Source: HXMU1420-2 sp040830545
Lineage (GTDB): Bacteria > Pseudomonadota > Alphaproteobacteria > Rhodobacterales > Rhodobacteraceae
NCBI GenBank assembly: GCA_040830545.1
Contig: JBFOMB010000073.1
Location: 1-64,000, forward strand
Direction: 5' to 3'
Length of the DNA stretch: 64,000 nt
In this document: positions 34,292 through 43,075 of the stretch, piece after piece
Position numbering within the stretch: position 1 is the first letter of the stretch
How the letters are laid out: each line of letters starts with the position of its first letter
The notes under the pieces: generated by a model
What the model saw: the letters and a program-made list of their open reading frames with translations, nothing else
Databases searched by the model: none
What the model was told of the DNA's origin: nothing
Made by a program: the position numbers and the translations under genes

Positions 34292-35284
34292 ATGGGTCAT
34301 CCGGTTCCTTTGGCAGAAGTTTGGCGCGGTGCGCTGCTGGAAAGCGTGCATCTGGGCCATGCGGTTGTCTGTGACGACAGTGGGCAAATCCTGCATTCCT
34401 GGGGCGATCCCGAGGCGCTGATTTACCCGCGCTCGTCCTCGAAAATGATCCAGGCGCTGCCCTTGCTGACCACGGGTGCTGCGGCGCGCTACGGGCTGGG
34501 GGCGGAACATCTGGCGCTGGCCTGCGCCTCCCACAACGGGGCGGCCATTCACACCGACCGCGTGCAGGCGTGGCTGGACATGCTGGGACTGGGTGACGAC
34601 GATCTGATCTGCGGCACACAGGAACCCAATGACAGGGACGCGCGCGACGGGTTGATCCGCGCACATGAAAGCCCCTGCCAGTATCACAACAACTGCTCCG
34701 GCAAACACAGCGGATTCCTGACCGTCACCCAGCATCTGGGGGCGGGACCGGACTACATCGCCATTGACCATCCGGTGCAATTGGCCGCGCGCGAGGCGTT
34801 TGAGGAAACCACCGGCCTGCCCAGCCCCGGCTATGGCATTGACGGCTGTTCCGCACCCAATTTCCAGACGACCGTTCTGGGACTGGCCCGCGCGATGGCG
34901 TGGTTTGCCTCCGCCCATGACCGCTCCGACCGGCAAAGCGAGGCGGCAGCATCCCTGACCCAGGCCATGATGGCCCATCCCGATCTGGTGGCCGGTGAAA
35001 CCCGCTGCTGCACCAACATCATGCGCGCGGCCAAAGGCAAGGCGGCGGTCAAAACCGGGGCCGAGGCCGTGTTTGTCGCGATCCTGCCCGACCTGAAACT
35101 GGGCGTCGCGCTCAAGATCGCCGATGGCGGCACCCGCGCCGCTGAATGCGCGATTGCGCAGATCCTGATCGGATTAGGCGTGCTGGACGCAAACGACCCC
35201 GTCGCGCTCAGCTATGCCCGCGCGCCGATCCGAAACCGGCGCGATGTCCTGACCGGAGAGATGCGTCCGGCATTTGCGATCTAA
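34292..35284 (+). CDS. L-asparaginase II (rhizobial-type, PF06089)
   Basis: This 330-residue protein is of the asparaginase_II family. The family motifs are PRSSSKMIQALPLL near residue 45, ACASHNGAAIHT near 78, NCSGKHSGFL near 137 and GIDGCSAPNF near 190. This family is unrelated in fold to E. coli AnsB. It hydrolyses L-asparagine to aspartate and ammonia. The start at 34292 has GAGG 6 nt upstream; the frame is open further upstream without support. The downstream gap 35285-35565 holds a GAGGGG/CCCCTC hairpin (35417-35435) and a short repeat match. Confidence 0.9.
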   Translation: MGHPVPLAEVWRGALLESVHLGHAVVCDDSGQILHSWGDPEALIYPRSSSKMIQALPLLTTGAAARYGLGAEHLALACASHNGAAIHTDRVQAWLDMLGLGDDDLICGTQEPNDRDARDGLIRAHESPCQYHNNCSGKHSGFLTVTQHLGAGPDYIAIDHPVQLAAREAFEETTGLPSPGYGIDGCSAPNFQTTVLGLARAMAWFASAHDRSDRQSEAAASLTQAMMAHPDLVAGETRCCTNIMRAAKGKAAVKTGAEAVFVAILPDLKLGVALKIADGGTRAAECAIAQILIGLGVLDANDPVALSYARAPIRNRRDVLTGEMRPAFAI

Positions 35285-35416
35285 GCAAACCGACCGGCAT
35301 TCGCCTCAACAGCCCGTCGCGCATCAACGGATCGCAGCACGACGATCAAACGTTGCCGTACACCGCTTTCAGGCAGCTCAGTCCTTTCCCCCAACTGGTA
35401 CTCAATTCGTACCGGG

Positions 35417-35435
35417 GAGGGGCGGCACACCCCTC
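35417..35435 (+). terminator. Short GC hairpin in the asparaginase-GFA gap
   Basis: GAGGGG (35417-35422) and CCCCTC (35430-35435) pair across a 7-nt loop, 133 bp after the asparaginase stop. No T tract follows. It could be a weak terminator or simply a structured intergenic piece. Confidence 0.3.
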
Positions 35436-35493
35436 TCGGCGTATGCATCGCAATCGCCTGCTATCAATGGGTGTGCGACGGGGTAGTCCCCCC

Positions 35494-35506
35494 CTTGATT
35501 CCGCGC
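35494..35506. repeat. Isolated 13-bp match to the CTTGATTCCGCGC repeat
   Basis: The 13-mer CTTGATTCCGCGC occurs exactly here and at 49351-49363 and 59499-59511, always between genes. Here only this block is preserved; it is followed by GGTA rather than AAG. Confidence 0.6.
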
Positions 35507-35565
35507 GGTATTCTGGGTGCAAATATGGCTGACTCTGCAAGGAGACACGAAAAGGAGCCAACCCA

Positions 35566-35988
35566 ATGACCAAACTGACAGGCCGCTGCCTATGCCACGC
35601 CATCCGCTGGGAAACCTCCGGCAACCCCCTGTGGCAGGCGCATTGCCATTGCGACAGCTGCCGCCGCTCCACCGCCTCGCCATTCACGTCTTTCATCGGC
35701 ATGCGTCGGCAGGATGTGACCTGGACCGGCGAATTGGCCGCCTACAATTCCTCCCCCGGTGTCACTCGGCAATTCTGCCCACGCTGCGGCACGCAGATGT
35801 CGTTTGAGGCCGACCAGTGGCCCGAAGAAACGCACCTTTACGCGGCCTGTCTGGATGACCCGTCGCTCTACCAACCCACTGCACATGTTCACTGGGCCGA
35901 GCACGTGTCCTGGGCCGACCTGCACGATCAGTTGCCCAAGTTTCCCGCCGTTGGCGGCAACTCCGCCCCGGACCCGAATGCGCCCTAA
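35566..35988 (+). CDS. GFA-family (glutathione-dependent formaldehyde-activating-like) zinc protein
   Basis: This 140-residue protein has the GFA/CENP-V zinc-binding cysteines: C-x-C in GRCLCHAIRW, CHCDSCRR and FCPRCGTQM, where the last pair is typical of the second zinc site. The family was named for S-hydroxymethylglutathione formation, but many members have unknown roles. GGAGCC lies upstream of the ATG. Its stop overlaps that of the converging thioesterase by 4 bp. Confidence 0.9.
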   Translation: MTKLTGRCLCHAIRWETSGNPLWQAHCHCDSCRRSTASPFTSFIGMRRQDVTWTGELAAYNSSPGVTRQFCPRCGTQMSFEADQWPEETHLYAACLDDPSLYQPTAHVHWAEHVSWADLHDQLPKFPAVGGNSAPDPNAP

Positions 35989-36767
35989 ACCGGTTCCAGC
36001 ACCAGCGATTGCAACGCCGTGGCAATCGGCCCCTGACTGTCGCTCAGATGCGCCTGAGCCAGCCCAATCCCGTTGCGGTGCCAATGCGACCACGCCGAAC
36101 TGTGTAGCCAATCCTCGGAACTGGCCCGATGCGCCACAATCGTCAGATCGGTGTTGAGGAAGCGATATTGGTCCAGATTGCCGTTCCGCCCAATCGCGTT
36201 CCCGCAGTCCGCCAAGGGGCACAGACGTTGGAACGGCGAAGGCTCCTCATCCGCCAACAACGGCAGCGTCCGCATCCAGACCTGCGTCGGCCCCGGATCG
36301 CTGTTGTGACCGGGCGGATAATGCAGGTCGACGAAATTCGTGAAAAACGGCTGCCCATGCAGCGCTTCGGTGATTGGAAAACCGCCGGCCTCTGCCGCTG
36401 CAAAAGGCGCAACAGGCTCTACCGGCGCGGTCGGGAACGCGTAATCCTCCCCCGGCGCAATCAACATCCCCGTGGCCATGGCACAGACCTTCCCGTCGCG
36501 CCCGACCAAGCGCGCCTGCGCCGTGGCCAGCCGCTTGCCATCGCGGGTCGGTTCGACCTCCACGGCAAATCCCGCCATCGGCACCGGACGCACCAGATCC
36601 ACCGTCAGCCGCACCAGATGTTTGCCCCCGGCAAAGGCCTGTTCGATCGACCGCGCCAGCGCCCCGGCCACCGGCCCGGCGTGACAATGATCCGCCGACC
36701 ACGGGCCACGCGCCGGATCGCGCCCGACATAAAATCCGTCTTCAATCGCCAGAAAACTCTCGGTCAT
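35985..36767 (-). CDS. TesB-like acyl-CoA thioesterase family protein
   Basis: This 260-residue double-hotdog protein has an N-terminal hotdog (GPWSADHCHAGPVAGALARSIEQA near residue 18) and a C-terminal hotdog (TDLTIVAHRASSEDWLHSSAWSH near 215). It resembles the thioesterase-like (4HBT_3/TesB) group, which hydrolyses acyl-CoA. The start at 36767 (MTESFLAIEDG) is chosen as the first Met before the fold; the frame is open to 36875 in a low-complexity, arginine-rich stretch that looks non-coding. The substrate is unknown. Confidence 0.82.
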   Translation of the reverse strand: MTESFLAIEDGFYVGRDPARGPWSADHCHAGPVAGALARSIEQAFAGGKHLVRLTVDLVRPVPMAGFAVEVEPTRDGKRLATAQARLVGRDGKVCAMATGMLIAPGEDYAFPTAPVEPVAPFAAAEAGGFPITEALHGQPFFTNFVDLHYPPGHNSDPGPTQVWMRTLPLLADEEPSPFQRLCPLADCGNAIGRNGNLDQYRFLNTDLTIVAHRASSEDWLHSSAWSHWHRNGIGLAQAHLSDSQGPIATALQSLVLEPV

Positions 36768-36944
36768 CTCATCCTCGCCCACCGCTTGCCCCCATCTTGC
36801 GACCATCCCGCCCCAATTGAACCCGTAACGCTGCGACACGCGGAACCGCCGCCGTCCACCCGGGCACGTCCGCAACCGCTACCGCCCCGGATAAATCCGC
36901 ACTACGATCCCTGAAAGCACCACAGAAAATCTGAAGGAACCCTT

Positions 36945-37337
36945 ATGTCCGACCTCTTCAACGAAGACCTTTTCGAAAAGGGCCTGACCCAGCGCAAGGC
37001 CACCCTGGGCGCGGAATATGTCGAGAAGAACCTCGCCGCCGCAGACGATTTCACCCGCCCGTTTCAAGAGGCCATGACAGCATGGTGCTGGGGTTTCGGT
37101 TGGGGCGATGATGTGATCGACGCCAAGACCCGGTCGATGATGAACCTGACCATGCTGGGCGCATTGGGGCGGTTGCACGAATGGGAAACCCATTGCCGTG
37201 GCGCGCTGACCAACGGCGTCTCCAAGGAAGAAATCCGCGCCATCGTGCACGTGATCGCCATCTATTGCGGCGTGCCCATGGGGCTGGAATGCTTCCGCGT
37301 GGCGCGCAAGGTGCTGGAAGAGGCAGGGGAATTATAA
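36945..37337 (+). CDS. Carboxymuconolactone decarboxylase family protein
   Basis: This 130-residue all-helical protein has the CMD/AhpD fold: QRKATLGAEYV near residue 16, TRSMMNLTMLGALGRLHEWETH near 64, and GVSKEEIRAIVHVIAIYCGVP near 91. It lacks the CxxC of AhpD, so it is closer to PcaC (4-carboxymuconolactone decarboxylase). No other beta-ketoadipate genes are near, so it may act on another lactone or in stress. AAGGA lies 6 nt before the ATG. Confidence 0.88.
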   Translation: MSDLFNEDLFEKGLTQRKATLGAEYVEKNLAAADDFTRPFQEAMTAWCWGFGWGDDVIDAKTRSMMNLTMLGALGRLHEWETHCRGALTNGVSKEEIRAIVHVIAIYCGVPMGLECFRVARKVLEEAGEL

Positions 37338-37344
37338 GGGCCGT

Positions 37345-37983
37345 TCAATCCCGCTGACGACCATGGAGCAGCCTGTCCAGTTCCGCCTCACTGGGACTTT
37401 CGTTCCATGTGATCAAAACCAGTTCCCCGCGATCCGTCACACGATAGCGGGGGATTTGCAGGTTCCCGTCACCCGGACCTTTGTGAACGCGTCCCAGAAT
37501 GTCGAAATGTGACCCGCGAATGGGGCAAAACCAGCCGTCAAGGTCCCCTGTGTCATACATGGCGACATGGCCAAACGGCCCGCACACCCCGTCAACAACC
37601 AGAACCGGTCCATTCCAATCCACGGTTCGATTTGCAAACGTTGCCTTTGCCCCAGTAACCAGATTGGCGTTTGTCGCCTCAGGGACAGGCAAATCCCGCA
37701 CGTCAATCGACTGCGCATCCTCGATCTGATTGTCGCTCAGCCTCAGCACGAACACCGGGCGGTCATCGGCAACAAGCGTGACGGGTTCACCCGGCACCAG
37801 CCTGTTCAAATCAAATCTCGTGGCCCAGCGCGCTTTGTCGGATTCTGTCCGCGCGAAAGTGGCGTTCATCAATCCGACAAAGCCAATGCACAGGACAACG
37901 AAAAAGGTACCTGCCGTCAGGACGCTCAGGAAATCCAATCCGGACGGGTTTGCCTTCTGTGCGTTCAAGTCCGGGTCGGCCAT
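37345..37983 (-). CDS. Rieske-like (PetA homologue) membrane protein lacking cluster ligands
   Basis: This 212-residue protein is built like the bc1 Rieske subunit: one N-terminal transmembrane helix (residues about 18-41), then a periplasmic Rieske fold with GWFCPIRGSHFD, GRVHKGP and NLQIPRY. The ligand motifs are degenerate. The usual C-T-H-x-G-C reads C134-G-P136-F-G-H139, and the usual C-P-C-H-G-S-H-Y-D reads C153-P-I155-R156-G-S-H-F-D. Both His ligands (now P and R) and both disulfide Cys (now H and I) are gone, so a 2Fe-2S cluster is unlikely. It is complete and not frameshifted. No cytochrome b or c1 gene is adjacent. It stands 60 bp beyond the stop of the betaine-type operon on the same strand. 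Confidence 0.85.
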   Translation of the reverse strand: MADPDLNAQKANPSGLDFLSVLTAGTFFVVLCIGFVGLMNATFARTESDKARWATRFDLNRLVPGEPVTLVADDRPVFVLRLSDNQIEDAQSIDVRDLPVPEATNANLVTGAKATFANRTVDWNGPVLVVDGVCGPFGHVAMYDTGDLDGWFCPIRGSHFDILGRVHKGPGDGNLQIPRYRVTDRGELVLITWNESPSEAELDRLLHGRQRD

Positions 37984-38043
37984 GCGTCACACGTTCCTTG
38001 AATAGACTCGCAGGACGTTGTCGAGGGCCGTGCAGTACGCCCC

Positions 38044-39327
38044 CTACCCCGCCCGTGCCAGGGCATCCGCCGCCTTGGCATACGCCGCCGCGCACAGTTC
38101 AAAATCCGCCTCGGTCAGCGCAAGCGACGGATAGGTCTTGCCCGGCGACTTGAACATGCCCTCTTCAAACAGGATGCGGTTGAACAGCGCTGATTGCTCC
38201 CCGTTCGACGTCAGCACGTCGCGGTAGTCCCGCACATCGCCGCCCGTAAACACAAACTCGAACAGCGTCGGGTCCCCAACAACCTTGTGCGCGATCCCCT
38301 TTTCGCTCAGCGCCCCACTGCCCATGTCCATCAGACGCTGACCAAAAGAGCGCAACCGATCATACTGCCCATCGCGCCGCAGCACCTCCATCGTTTTCAA
38401 CCCGGCAACCGCTGCCACCGGGTTGCCGCTGAGCGTACCCAGCTGCATCAGCCAGCGATCCGCGCCCACGGCGGCCTTGTCGAAATGCGCCATGATCTTC
38501 TGCCGCCCGGCAATTGCAGCCAGAGGGAAACCGCCGCCAATGATTTTACCCAAGGTGCAGATGTCCGGCAGCACGCCATAAAGCTCCTGCGCCCCGCCAT
38601 AGGAAAAGCGGAAACCGGTGACGACCTCGTCGTAGATCAGGACAATGCCATAGCGGTCACATTCCTCGCGCAGCACCTGCAGGAACCCCGGCGCGGGTGG
38701 GATGATCCGTTGCAGCGGTTCAACGATCAACGCGGCCACGTCATCCCCATGTTCGGCCAGCAGCGACCGGATGTAGTCCGGGTCATTGAACGGCGCGATC
38801 AGCATTTCGGCCTGAACGCTTTCGGGGATGCCTGCACTGTCCGGCACGGCCTGCGGGAAATTCACCATCTTGGAGGGCGCCAGCGACATCTGCGCCTCGG
38901 CACTCATACCGTGATAGCCGCCTTCGAACTTCACCACCTTGTCGCGGCCCGTATAGGCCCGCGCCAGGCGGATGGCGTACATATCGGCCTCCCCACCCGA
39001 AGACACATAGCGGATCTGTTCCGCACAGGGCACGGCGGCCACGATCTCCTCGGCCAGTTCCACGCCACGCGCGTTGTTGGTGAAAAACGTCATGCCCTTG
39101 GGCAATTGTTCCGCAATCGCCTCCATCACCTCGGGGTGGCCATGGCCCAGCAGCATCGGGCCAGAGCCGATCAGCAGGTCAACATATTCCTTGCCGTTCT
39201 CGTCCCAGACCCTGCTGCCCTGCCCTTCGCGAATGAATTGCGTCGGATCGAAATTTCCGAACCCACCGCCCGGCAGCACGGCCCTGGCCCGTTCGATCCA
39301 ATCCGCCTGTGTCTGCGTTTTCAGCAT
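38044..39327 (-). CDS. Class III aminotransferase (glutamate-1-semialdehyde aminomutase-like)
   Basis: This 427-residue PLP enzyme has Schiff-base lysine K261 (CTLGKIIGGGFP) and D233 (IYDEVVTGFR). It resembles glutamate-1-semialdehyde 2,1-aminomutase but sits in a catabolic operon, so it is more likely a transaminase of the related group. The ATG at 39327 has AGGAGG 5 nt upstream; a GTG just before it is less likely. It is the last gene of the operon, 9 bp after the first enolase-superfamily gene, and probably removes the amino group once methyl groups are gone. Confidence 0.88.
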   Translation of the reverse strand: MLKTQTQADWIERARAVLPGGGFGNFDPTQFIREGQGSRVWDENGKEYVDLLIGSGPMLLGHGHPEVMEAIAEQLPKGMTFFTNNARGVELAEEIVAAVPCAEQIRYVSSGGEADMYAIRLARAYTGRDKVVKFEGGYHGMSAEAQMSLAPSKMVNFPQAVPDSAGIPESVQAEMLIAPFNDPDYIRSLLAEHGDDVAALIVEPLQRIIPPAPGFLQVLREECDRYGIVLIYDEVVTGFRFSYGGAQELYGVLPDICTLGKIIGGGFPLAAIAGRQKIMAHFDKAAVGADRWLMQLGTLSGNPVAAVAGLKTMEVLRRDGQYDRLRSFGQRLMDMGSGALSEKGIAHKVVGDPTLFEFVFTGGDVRDYRDVLTSNGEQSALFNRILFEEGMFKSPGKTYPSLALTEADFELCAAAYAKAADALARAG

Positions 39328-39336
39328 CACTGCCTC

Positions 39337-40440
39337 CTAGTCCAAGATAAGATCGGGCGTGCCCAGCACGTCCATATCGGGCTGAACGCCCAGCCCGGGC
39401 CCTTCGGGTGGTGCGATGCGCCCATCCTTGCGCACCGGGCAATCCGGCGCAACGCGCGGCCCGACATAGCCCGACAGGTCACACACGTTCAGCAGGCGCG
39501 CCGGGTCAGTCGTGGCCCCCAGATGCAGCAGGGCAGCCGTGGTGATGTCCGATCCCCACGTATCCTCGACACACATCATCGCGCCCAGATGCAGGCACAA
39601 ATCGCGCGCCCGGCGCGTCGCGCTGAGCCCGCCGAATTTGGACAGTTTCAACGCAACCGCGTCCATGCAGCCCGCCTGATGCGCTTGCAGCAGGCTGTCC
39701 GTGTCATGGGCGTTTTCGTCCAGTTTCATCGGCAGGCCCGTAGCAGCGCGGACGCGCGCGCAATCGTCCAGCCGCGCGCAGGGCTGTTCCAGCATCACGT
39801 CAAGGTCCATCACCGCCCGGCCAACGCGCGAGGCATATAGCGACGTCGCCCCGCAGTTCCAGTCGCCATAAACCAGCGGCCCTTCTCCCACAGCCGCCCG
39901 CACGGCGCGCAGGCGTTCCACATCCGCCTGCCAGTCTGCGTCCGCGCCCAGTTTGGCCTGAAACTGTCGGATGCCCGTGCCATAAGCCTCCTGCGCCATG
40001 CGGGCCATGTCATCCGGGTCAACACAGGTGATCGAATGATAAAGCGGCATGTCCGCCTGTTGCCGTCCACCCAGCAGCGCGTACAACGGCAACCCCGCCG
40101 CCTGCCCCGTCAGATCCCACAGCGCAATGTCCAGCGCGGATTTGGCGTAAACATGCCCCTGCAACCACGCATCAGCACGCGCCATCACCGCCTCTGGCCC
40201 AACCGGGTCCGCGCCCAGCAGCACCGGGGCCAGATCCTGAACCACCGACGCCACACCGCGCGCAAACGCAGGCAGGTAATGCGGGATCGGACAGACCTCA
40301 CCCCAACCCGTATGCCCGCTGTCTGTTTCCAGCGCCAGCACCACGGTTTCAACCGTGTCGCAGGTTTTGCCCTCAGCCATATAGTACGTCTCATGGCTGG
40401 TCAGCGGCACGTGCCAGAGCGATATGCGTGTGATCTTCAT
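39337..40440 (-). CDS. Enolase-superfamily (MR/MLE) enzyme, paralogue 1
   Basis: This 367-residue protein of the mandelate racemase/muconate-lactonising subgroup has candidate acid-base lysines K163 (FQAKLGAD) and K265 (VALKLSKFGG). The metal ligands are D193 (YGDWN), E218 (LEQPC) and D241 (KLDEN). This K...K arrangement is that of racemases and dehydratases of amino acids and betaines, such as 4R-hydroxyproline betaine 2-epimerase (HpbD) and cis-3-hydroxyproline dehydratase. It abstracts an alpha proton next to a carboxylate. It follows paralogue 2 by 15 bp, the only non-overlapping junction among the three enolase genes. Confidence 0.9.
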   Translation of the reverse strand: MKITRISLWHVPLTSHETYYMAEGKTCDTVETVVLALETDSGHTGWGEVCPIPHYLPAFARGVASVVQDLAPVLLGADPVGPEAVMARADAWLQGHVYAKSALDIALWDLTGQAAGLPLYALLGGRQQADMPLYHSITCVDPDDMARMAQEAYGTGIRQFQAKLGADADWQADVERLRAVRAAVGEGPLVYGDWNCGATSLYASRVGRAVMDLDVMLEQPCARLDDCARVRAATGLPMKLDENAHDTDSLLQAHQAGCMDAVALKLSKFGGLSATRRARDLCLHLGAMMCVEDTWGSDITTAALLHLGATTDPARLLNVCDLSGYVGPRVAPDCPVRKDGRIAPPEGPGLGVQPDMDVLGTPDLILD

Positions 40441-40455
40441 CGCCTGCCCCCTTGG

Positions 40456-41565
40456 TTATCCCCGATAGACCGCAACCGGATCGCCCAGCGCACCCTCGTC
40501 CGGTGCAACGCCCAGACCCGGCGTTTCCGGCAGGTGCAGATGCCCGTCCACATTGCGCGGCCCGCGCCCGCCTGCGATGTCCACCGTGATCATGTCCTGA
40601 CAGGCCCAGACCGCGTGGCAGGCGTGATCGGGAATGGTGGCGGCCAGATGCAGCGCCTCGGTATCCGCCAGGACTGAGCCGCCGGTGGCCATGACAAACA
40701 TGTCGATGCCATGGGCCAATGCGATGTCCCGCATCCGCGCGGCCTTGGTTAGGCCGCCAACGCGGTTCAGCTTGATCCCGAACACTTCGGCCAGTCCGTC
40801 CCGCGCGATCCGCGCGGCGTCCTGCAATGTCACCAGGCTTTCGTCCACGCTGACCGGGGCAGAATGCAGCGGACGGATCGCCGCGATGTCGTCCAGCGTT
40901 TCACCCGGCTGTTCGAACATCACACGCAGGTCTTCGGTCGCCTGCATCACGCGCAGCGCCTGTTGCCGCGACCAGCCCCGGTTCACGTCATAAAGGATGA
41001 TTTCGCCAGCGGGCCGATGCGTCTCCACATCCCGGATGCGGGCAACGTCGCGTTCCACATCGCCACCGATCTTCACCGAATGCGCCACGTATCCGCGCGC
41101 GCGGTAGCGGTCCATGACCTCGCGGGTTTCTTCCACGGTCTTCGCCCCGACCGAGGACGCAATCGGGCGCGGCGTCCGTGACCCGCCCCCCATCAGGTCC
41201 GCAATCGGCATCCCGGCGGCCTGACCCGCAATATCCCAGCAGGCCATGTCGATAGGCGATTTGGCATACAAGTGTCCCGGCAGCGCAAGGTCCATCGCGC
41301 GTTCCACGTCCAGAACCCGGCGCGGGTCCAACCCCAGGACAAAGGGGGCCATGGTTTCGATCCCCGCCCGAATGCCCGGCCCGTGCGCGGGTACATAGGT
41401 ATGCCCCCACGGTGTTCCTTCACCCCAGCCGATCAGACCGGTGTCGGACTCAACACGCACCAACGTGGCGTCCAGCACCTCGAATTTCAGCCGCCCGCCA
41501 GACAGCCAATAGGGATGCTCCAACGGCAGATCGACGTGATAGACAGAGATGGATTTGATCTTCAT
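40456..41565 (-). CDS. Enolase-superfamily (MR/MLE) enzyme, paralogue 2
   Basis: This 369-residue protein has an MLE capping domain plus a barrel. Lysines are K165 (AHSVKIGG) and K265 (FGIKLNRVGG), with metal ligands D193 (LYDVNRG), E218 (FEQPG) and D241 (SVDES). It is clearly different from paralogues 1 and 3: MFEQPGETLDD against LEQPC, and SVDES against KLDE, so substrate or outcome probably differ. By eye it also resembles HpbD-type epimerases. Its ATG overlaps the DUF1801 stop by ATGA at 41562-41565. Confidence 0.9.
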   Translation of the reverse strand: MKIKSISVYHVDLPLEHPYWLSGGRLKFEVLDATLVRVESDTGLIGWGEGTPWGHTYVPAHGPGIRAGIETMAPFVLGLDPRRVLDVERAMDLALPGHLYAKSPIDMACWDIAGQAAGMPIADLMGGGSRTPRPIASSVGAKTVEETREVMDRYRARGYVAHSVKIGGDVERDVARIRDVETHRPAGEIILYDVNRGWSRQQALRVMQATEDLRVMFEQPGETLDDIAAIRPLHSAPVSVDESLVTLQDAARIARDGLAEVFGIKLNRVGGLTKAARMRDIALAHGIDMFVMATGGSVLADTEALHLAATIPDHACHAVWACQDMITVDIAGGRGPRNVDGHLHLPETPGLGVAPDEGALGDPVAVYRG

Positions 41566-41972
41566 TTTTGCTTCTTGTCGCGATGATAGGTCAGCGCCTG
41601 TCCAATGACCCGGCGCAGCGGTTCTTCGGGCACGTCCCCCGTCGCCGGGATCAGAACCGCGCGATTGCCCTCGTAGGCAAATTCATCCGGAAACTGCTGG
41701 CGGTAGCGGTCCACCAGACTGGTCTGGCAATGCACATACAATGCCACCTGATCCTCACCCACCGCGCCCATGCGGATCGTGGTGCCGGATTTGGTCGCTT
41801 CGGTCAGCCACGACGGCTGGCCCCATTTCAACGTCTCTGTCAGCGGCCCGGCAGCGCAATCCTTTGCCACCTTATGGATCAGCGCACGCAGTTCCTGCAT
41901 CCGGGCGCGCGCGCCTTCGGGGGCAGCGTCCAACGCCATCTGAACGCCATTTTCACTCGTTTTTTCACTCAC
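41562..41972 (-). CDS. DUF1801 (YdhG-like) protein
   Basis: This 136-residue DUF1801 protein has the family motifs LKWGQPSW near residue 48, VALYVHCQ near 76 and GNRAVLIPA near 102. The fold is YjbR/frataxin-like and the function unknown. It is inserted between two enolase-superfamily genes and overlaps both neighbours by 4 bp, so it is co-translated with them. No catalytic role can be assigned. Its conserved place inside the operon would be worth checking in other genomes. Confidence 0.85.
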   Translation of the reverse strand: MSEKTSENGVQMALDAAPEGARARMQELRALIHKVAKDCAAGPLTETLKWGQPSWLTEATKSGTTIRMGAVGEDQVALYVHCQTSLVDRYRQQFPDEFAYEGNRAVLIPATGDVPEEPLRRVIGQALTYHRDKKQK

Positions 41973-43075
41973 AACACATACTCCGCCACAGGGTCTCCCA
42001 ACGCGTCGAAATCCGGTGTCACGCCCAGCCCCGGCGCGTCCGGCGCATATAGCCGCCCGTCCCGCGCTACCGGCCCGCCAATCCCGGTCGACCGCGTGTT
42101 GTAGTTCATCAGATCGGTCGTGTTCTGCAAATACTCGGGCGGTGTCGTGGCCGCGAAATGGGACAGCGCGGCCGAGCTGATCTCACCACCCCAACTGTCC
42201 TCCGCCACCACCGGTATGCGGTTTTCGACCAGATAATCCCGCACGCGCCGCGCCTTGGACAGACCGCCGAGGTTTGAGATTTTCAGGCACACCAGATCCG
42301 CACCCTTGTCAGCGACGATCCGTTGCGCCACCTCCATCCCGGTCAAACATTCATCCAGCTTCATCGGCAGGTCGGTTCGCATCCGAACCTGTTGGCATTC
42401 CTGATACGTCCGGCAAGGCTGTTCGAGGATATAATCCAGATCCCGCGTCGCCCGCGCCACCCGCAGCGCATTGTCCACGCGCCACCCCTGATTGGCATCC
42501 GCCATTGCGGTTTCACCCGGCTTCAGCAGCGGCACGGTGGTTTGAATGCGTTCGATGTCAGCGGCCCAATCCCCGCCAACCTTGACCTGAAACTGGCGAT
42601 ACCCTTGCGCGCGATAGCGCTCCATCTCGGCCACGGTTTCCTGCACATCCTTCTGCGGCGCGACCCGGTACATCGGCGCACCATCCGTCAGCCGCCCACC
42701 CCACAGTTGCCACAGCGGCGCGTTCAAGGATTGTCCGAGGATGTCCCAACACGCCGCATCAAACGGGGCCTTGGCATAGCCATGCCCCTGCACCAGCGCA
42801 TCCATCTGCCGCTCGATCGCCGCGACCTCTCGCGGATCACAACCCAGCAATTCCGGCGCGACAACCTGTGCCAGCGCCGGAACCCCCGCAGAATGGGCGA
42901 CCATGTAGTTTTCACCGCAAGGCGTGAACTCCCCACAGCCCTGCAATCCGCTATCCGTGTCCAGCACAATGACCGAGGCGACAGCGACTTCAATCGCGTT
43001 GCCCGCCCCCCAGACATAAGCCCCGCCGACATAAGGCAGCCCGGTCTGGAACACACGGATGCGGGTGATCTTCAT
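41969..43075 (-). CDS. Enolase-superfamily (MR/MLE) enzyme, paralogue 3
   Basis: This 368-residue protein has lysines K165 (FQVKVGGD) and K265 (VCLKISNLGG), with metal ligands D193 (MADANQG), E218 (LEQPC) and D241 (KLDEC). It is closest to paralogue 1 in the barrel (LEQPC, KLDE, SWGGEI against TWGSDI). It overlaps the dddQ-like gene upstream (43072-43075) and DUF1801 downstream (41969-41972), each by ATGA. With two further paralogues in the same transcript, the pathway probably handles several stereoisomers or successive epimerisation and dehydration steps. Confidence 0.9.
   Translation of the reverse strand: MKITRIRVFQTGLPYVGGAYVWGAGNAIEVAVASVIVLDTDSGLQGCGEFTPCGENYMVAHSAGVPALAQVVAPELLGCDPREVAAIERQMDALVQGHGYAKAPFDAACWDILGQSLNAPLWQLWGGRLTDGAPMYRVAPQKDVQETVAEMERYRAQGYRQFQVKVGGDWAADIERIQTTVPLLKPGETAMADANQGWRVDNALRVARATRDLDYILEQPCRTYQECQQVRMRTDLPMKLDECLTGMEVAQRIVADKGADLVCLKISNLGGLSKARRVRDYLVENRIPVVAEDSWGGEISSAALSHFAATTPPEYLQNTTDLMNYNTRSTGIGGPVARDGRLYAPDAPGLGVTPDFDALGDPVAEYVL

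Noticed and set aside
37345..37983. Functional bc1 Rieske subunit (petA)
   Set aside because: Both histidine ligands are replaced and no petB or petC gene is adjacent.
38194..39840. 548-codon open frame opposite the aminotransferase and enolase genes
   Set aside because: It spans two well-supported genes on the other strand and has the unstructured, arginine/histidine-rich composition of a shadow frame.
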